Positions 32,767-36,032 of a stretch of 36,032 bases of DNA are shown in pieces. The position numbers were made by a program, and so were the translations under genes. The DNA is from Novosphingobium sp. (GTDB lineage: Bacteria > Pseudomonadota > Alphaproteobacteria > Sphingomonadales > Sphingomonadaceae). The stretch lies in the NCBI GenBank assembly GCA_004211435.1, contig SECS01000019.1, forward strand, positions 1 to 36,032. The letters run 5' to 3'. The first letter of the stretch is position 1. Each line of letters begins with the position of its first letter. The notes under the pieces were generated by a model. That model worked only from the letters and a program-made list of their open reading frames with translations. It had not been told where the DNA came from and ran no database searches.

Positions 32767-33528
32767 GTGAGCAGGCTTCGGGACAAGGTCATCGTCGTGG
32801 CCGGTGCAGGCGGGATTGGCGGCGGTCTCGCGCGGCGTTATGCGGCTGAAGGTGCGGCCGTGGTGCTTGGCGATGTCGATGCGGCGAGCGTCGAGGCGAC
32901 GGTGGCGGAGATCACGGCGTCCGGTGGGACGGCAATTGGCACCACACTTGACGGTGCGGACGAGGACTCCGTGACCGCCGTCGTGGCGCTCGCGGTTGCG
33001 CGCTTTGGCGGGCTCGACGGCTTCCACGCCAATTTCGCGAGTTTCAAGGACGGCGAGAGTGGCGCCGACATTCTCGGCCTGCCCATGGACGTCTACGACG
33101 AGGTCATGCGCGTCAATGCGCGCGGTGCCGTGCTCTGCAGCCGCGCGGCGATTCCCGAAATGCTCAAGCGCTGCGGCGGGTCGCTGGTGTTCACCACTTC
33201 GGGCGCGGCTTTCGCCGGCGAAACGGTACGTCTGGCCTATGCGATGAGCAAGGTCGCCACCCACGCGCTCGTCCGGAACATCGCCAACCGATTCGGCCGC
33301 GACGGCATCCGCGCCAATGCCATCGCGCCGGGAGTGGTGACGCATGCGCGGTTCGAGGCGGTGCTCGATCCCGAGGTGGTCGCGGGCATGGCGGCGCGAA
33401 TTCCGGTCGGCCGCCTTGGTCGGCCCGAGGACATTGCCGCCATGGGCGCATTGCTGATGTCCGACGAAGGCAGCTTCATCACCGGCCAGGTGCTCAGCGT
33501 CGACGGCGGCAATTCGATGCGTCAGTGA
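32767..33528 (+). CDS. Short-chain dehydrogenase/reductase (SDR)
   Basis: An SDR of about 253 residues from the GTG at 32767, which follows GGGAGAGG. The Rossmann motif is GAGGIGGGLA. The usual NNAG is replaced by ANFAS, and the catalytic serine is in TTSGAAF with YAMSK. A longer in-frame GTG at 32731 is less likely. It is co-directional with the acyl-CoA ligase gene and convergent with the methyltransferase, whose stop is 4 bp away. A role as a hydroxyacyl-CoA or hydroxysteroid-type dehydrogenase is possible but not proven. Confidence 0.88.
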   Translation: MSRLRDKVIVVAGAGGIGGGLARRYAAEGAAVVLGDVDAASVEATVAEITASGGTAIGTTLDGADEDSVTAVVALAVARFGGLDGFHANFASFKDGESGADILGLPMDVYDEVMRVNARGAVLCSRAAIPEMLKRCGGSLVFTTSGAAFAGETVRLAYAMSKVATHALVRNIANRFGRDGIRANAIAPGVVTHARFEAVLDPEVVAGMAARIPVGRLGRPEDIAAMGALLMSDEGSFITGQVLSVDGGNSMRQ

Positions 33529-33532
33529 AAGG

Positions 33533-34318
33533 TCAGGGCTTGGTCCAGGCGATCATCGACATTGGGTAGGTGACCATCACCGCGCAGTCCTGAATCTGCG
33601 CGCGGAAGCCCAGGCGATCCTCACCGCTCGCCGCATCGTCACGCATCATCGCGAGCAGCTGGTCGCGCGTGCAGGTCTCGGGAAAAGAGGTCTCGATCAC
33701 GGCGGCATAGGGCATCGGCGCCGTGAGATTGGTCACCGTCCGCGCTTCGCCGAGGCCGGCATCGCGGCCGAGCGCCTCGAACTCGCCGATGGTGTGGGCA
33801 TGGCCGTGCGACGGATCGCGCAGACGCTCCATGCGGTCGTAGGCTGTTGCCTTGTCCGCATCGGGCGTGACATCGAGCACGACGACGCGGCCACCCGGCC
33901 GGCAGACGCGGGCCATCTCGGCGAGGACGAAAGCCGGCTGCTCGAAGTGATGGAACGCCGCGCTCGAGCCGACCACGTCGAAGGCGCCATCGGGGAAAGG
34001 CAGGCCGGCGGCATCGCCCAGAATCCACGCGATGTTCTCGATGCCCAGCCGGGCCTGCGCCGCGCGCGCCTGGTCGAGCATGGCCGGGGTGATGTCGTAG
34101 CCGGTGACGCGCGCGGCATGGGGCGCGAGATCGAGCGCGAGCGAGCCGGGGCCGCAGGCGACGTCGAGCACCTGGTCCTGCGCGGTCAGGCCGATCAGCG
34201 CGCGCAGGCCGGCGCGGCGATCGCTGGCGATCATGCCTTGGGTCAGGCGGGCATAGCCTTCGGCCTGCCGGGTGTGCTGATCGACGATCGTCTCGTTGTA
34301 GGGCGTGTGCAGGGTCAT
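33533..34318 (-). CDS. Class I SAM-dependent methyltransferase
   Basis: A 261-residue methyltransferase of the UbiE/Methyltransf_11 kind. Motif I is VLDVACGPGSLAL (50-62), followed by TGYDITPAMLDQA, DAAGLPFPDGAFD and RVCRPGGRVVVLDVTP. The acceptor is unknown. The C-terminal 70 residues form a substrate lid of low conservation. ATG 34316-34318 is preceded by GAGGAG, well spaced. It is divergent from the nitroreductase gene across 104 bp. Confidence 0.9.
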   Translation of the reverse strand: MTLHTPYNETIVDQHTRQAEGYARLTQGMIASDRRAGLRALIGLTAQDQVLDVACGPGSLALDLAPHAARVTGYDITPAMLDQARAAQARLGIENIAWILGDAAGLPFPDGAFDVVGSSAAFHHFEQPAFVLAEMARVCRPGGRVVVLDVTPDADKATAYDRMERLRDPSHGHAHTIGEFEALGRDAGLGEARTVTNLTAPMPYAAVIETSFPETCTRDQLLAMMRDDAASGEDRLGFRAQIQDCAVMVTYPMSMIAWTKP

Positions 34319-34422
34319 CGCGGTTCTCCTCGCTCGATGACCTGCAGGATAGGTGATTGGCGCTTGGCCTGCGCGCGCGCTTCGGCCAGACTTCGTGCCC
34401 CAACGGCCAACGAGGACCTGCG

Positions 34423-35061
34423 ATGCAATTCGACCTGGCGACCACCGACGCGTTGCTCTCGACCACGCGCGCGGTGCGCAAGCGGCTCGATCTCGATCGC
34501 GGCGTGCCACGCGAGGTGATCACCGAATGTCTCGAACTCGCGGTCCAGGCGCCGACCGCGAGCAACAGCCAGTCGTGGCGCTGGCTGGTGATCGACGATC
34601 CCGCCAAGCGGCTCGCGCTCGCCGAGATCTACCGCAAGGGCGCGCTGCCCTATCTCGCCTCGCCGCTCAAGGCCTCGAACGAGGCCGATCCGGGCCAGGG
34701 CGAACGCGTCCGCGATTCGGCGCAGTGGCTGGCCGAGAATCTCGAGAAAGTGCCCGTCCATGTCATCCCTTGCGTCGAGGGCCGCCCGCCGGCGGGGGCG
34801 CCACCGATGATCTCGGCGGGGGTGTTCGGATCGATCTTTCCGGCGGTCTGGTCGTTCCAGCTCGCGCTGCGCGCGCGGGGCCTGGGTTCGGCGCTGACGA
34901 CCCTGCACCTGCTGCACGAGCAGGAAGCGGCCGAGCTGCTCGGCCTGCCCGACAATGTCATGCAGGTGGCGCTATTGCCCGTCGGTTATACCAAGGGCAC
35001 CGACTTCAAGCCGGCGGTGCGACCGCCGGCGAGTGGTATCACGCATTGGAACGGGTGGTAG
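34423..35061 (+). CDS. Nitroreductase-family FMN oxidoreductase
   Basis: A 212-residue nitroreductase-fold protein. The N-terminal TTRAVRKRLD gives the phosphate-binding arginines, APTASNSQSWRW (44-55) is the classic FMN-binding segment, and the C-terminal ALTTLHLLHE matches the family's GLGS-TTLH motif. It uses NAD(P)H to reduce nitro, quinone or unsaturated groups; no substrate can be named. GAGGACC precedes ATG 34423. It is followed by a palindromic repeat and then a convergent acyl-CoA dehydrogenase gene. Confidence 0.9.
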   Translation: MQFDLATTDALLSTTRAVRKRLDLDRGVPREVITECLELAVQAPTASNSQSWRWLVIDDPAKRLALAEIYRKGALPYLASPLKASNEADPGQGERVRDSAQWLAENLEKVPVHVIPCVEGRPPAGAPPMISAGVFGSIFPAVWSFQLALRARGLGSALTTLHLLHEQEAAELLGLPDNVMQVALLPVGYTKGTDFKPAVRPPASGITHWNGW

Positions 35062-35071
35062 GCGGCGCGGT

Positions 35072-35236
35072 CCACCACCCTCATCCAAGCTACGCTAGCC
35101 GCTGATGCGACAAGCTGCGCTATCCTTCTCCCGCCAGCGGGAGAAGGGGGCGCTACCTAAAATTCCCTCTCCCGCTGGCGGGAGAGGCAGCGAGACTTAT
35201 TGAGCGAAGCGAAATTAGTCGCAGCGGTGAGGGTGG
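35072..35236. repeat. 165-bp double-hairpin intergenic repeat (copy 2)
   Basis: It is bounded by CCACCCTCA (35075-35083) and TGAGGGTGG (35228-35236). It holds two strong hairpins: CCTTCTCCCGC/GCGGGAGAAGG (35124-35147) and CCTCTCCCGC/GCGGGAGAGG (35166-35187). The left half aligns with the right half of the 26551-26727 element. It lies between convergent genes and may also act as a terminator for both. Confidence 0.85.
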
Positions 35237-35238
35237 CC

Positions 35239-36032
35239 TCAAGCAAACGTCGCCAACGCCTGACGTCCGACTCTTTCGCGCCAGGTGTCGAGGCTCTCGC
35301 CAAGCTGCAGGTTGAGCATCGCCCGCTTCATGAACAGGTGGATCGGATGCTCCTCGGTCAGGCCGATGCCGCCGTGGAGCTGGATCGCTTCCTCGACGAC
35401 CAGACGATAGACGTCGGTCGCCAGCGCCTTGACCGCGCCGAGGTCGACGAGGCTCGCCTCTTCCTCGACCGCGCGCTTCCACAGCAGCGCTTCGGCCGCG
35501 ACGACGCGGGTCTTGAGGTCGGCGACGCGGTGCTTGAGCGCCTGGAACATGGCCAGCGGGCGCTCGAACTGCTTGCGCGTCTTGAGGTATTCGATCGTCA
35601 TTTCGAGCGCCGCGACCGCACCGCCGAGGCTGTCGGCGGCAAGCGCGAGCTGCAGTTCGCCGTGGAGGCGCTCGGCGATCGCGTGGGCCGCTTCGCCGCG
35701 TGCGACGACGAGCTCGGGCACGACCTGGTGGTTGCTCAGCGCGACGTCGAACAGGCGGCGGCTCTCGTCCCACAGCTTGCGTTCGGTCACGGTCACGCCG
35801 GCCGCGTCGAGCGGCACCAGAGCGGCGAGGCCCTTGGTCAGGACGAGAACGTGGCTGGCCAGATCGGCATCGGGCACGCAGGGCAGGGTGCCGCTCAGCA
35901 CGATCGAACCCGAATTGGTCACCTCGACCGCCGCGGGCAGCAGGTTCGTGGTGATCAGTTCGCCCGTGGTGGCGCGTTCGATCCAGCTCGCCTGGTCGGC
36001 GAGCTCGTCGGCCGCGGCGAGCGCCTGGACAG
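35239..36032 (-). CDS. Acyl-CoA dehydrogenase family protein (C-terminal part; 5' end outside window)
   Basis: The open frame runs to the window edge, giving 263 residues of the C-terminal part. The middle-domain strand region (about ELITTNLLPAAVEVTNSGSI) leads into the helical domain, with KTRKQFERPLAMFQALKH and the AIQLHGGIGLTEEHPIHLFM motif. No glutamate is obvious at the place of the usual catalytic base after that motif, as in non-catalytic-type subunits of heteromeric FadE enzymes. A partner acyl-CoA dehydrogenase gene may lie upstream, outside the window. A GTG at 35920-35922 is an internal codon, not the start. Confidence 0.9.
   Translation of the reverse strand, partial: VQALAAADELADQASWIERATTGELITTNLLPAAVEVTNSGSIVLSGTLPCVPDADLASHVLVLTKGLAALVPLDAAGVTVTERKLWDESRRLFDVALSNHQVVPELVVARGEAAHAIAERLHGELQLALAADSLGGAVAALEMTIEYLKTRKQFERPLAMFQALKHRVADLKTRVVAAEALLWKRAVEEEASLVDLGAVKALATDVYRLVVEEAIQLHGGIGLTEEHPIHLFMKRAMLNLQLGESLDTWRERVGRQALATFA

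Noticed and set aside
31000..33345. 781-codon minus-strand open frame across the acyl-CoA ligase and SDR genes
   Set aside because: It is antisense to two genes with clear family motifs, has low-complexity composition and no plausible ribosome-binding site or domain.
1..36032. CRISPR arrays, tRNA or rRNA genes, phage or integrase genes
   Set aside because: None of the expected repeats, cloverleaf structures or protein motifs were seen on either strand.

Overview
The window is GC-rich chromosomal DNA from an alphaproteobacterium, most likely a sphingomonad (Novosphingobium/Sphingobium-like). This is inferred from the RNase E with a long acidic insertion in its S1 domain, the amidase–PBP1A pair, the sdhB/zapE neighbourhood, and the many acyl-CoA catabolism genes and short stem-loop repeats. 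There are no rRNA or tRNA genes, CRISPR arrays, transposases or phage genes.

Block 1 (1-2450, minus strand) is housekeeping: a ParA-type ATPase, succinate dehydrogenase iron-sulfur subunit (sdhB), a PaaI-type thioesterase and the N-terminal third of ZapE. Block 2 (2576-9673) is accessory. A LuxC-type acyl-CoA reductase and a secreted alpha/beta hydrolase run leftward. A cupin, an SDR and a large single-subunit molybdopterin oxidoreductase run rightward from a shared 123-bp divergent region. A bidirectional hairpin terminator separates the molybdoenzyme from rne. Block 3 (9742-16581) is core: rne, then N-acetylmuramoyl-L-alanine amidase and penicillin-binding protein 1A.

Block 4 (16692-23642) is the most interesting. 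Two paralogous MarR regulators bracket an acyl-CoA synthetase, followed by a tightly spaced set: an APH-type phosphotransferase, an acyl-CoA dehydrogenase of the ACAD10/11 kind, an SDR and a quinone-oxidoreductase-like MDR. This resembles the levulinate/4-hydroxyacid (lva) logic of CoA activation, reduction, C4 phosphorylation and removal of the phosphate to re-enter beta-oxidation. The substrate is unknown. Block 5 (23643-26542) holds two divergent AraC regulators and a small dimeric alpha/beta-barrel protein.

Block 6 (26740-36032) is a further lipid/steroid-like catabolic set: a crotonase lacking both classical catalytic glutamates, a 3-ketosteroid-dehydrogenase-like flavoprotein, a thioesterase, an MDR, an acyl-CoA ligase, an SDR, a methyltransferase, a nitroreductase and an acyl-CoA dehydrogenase that runs off the end. 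Three intergenic palindromic elements (20486-20576, 26551-26727, 35072-35236) lie in blocks 4-6, and two of them belong to one family.
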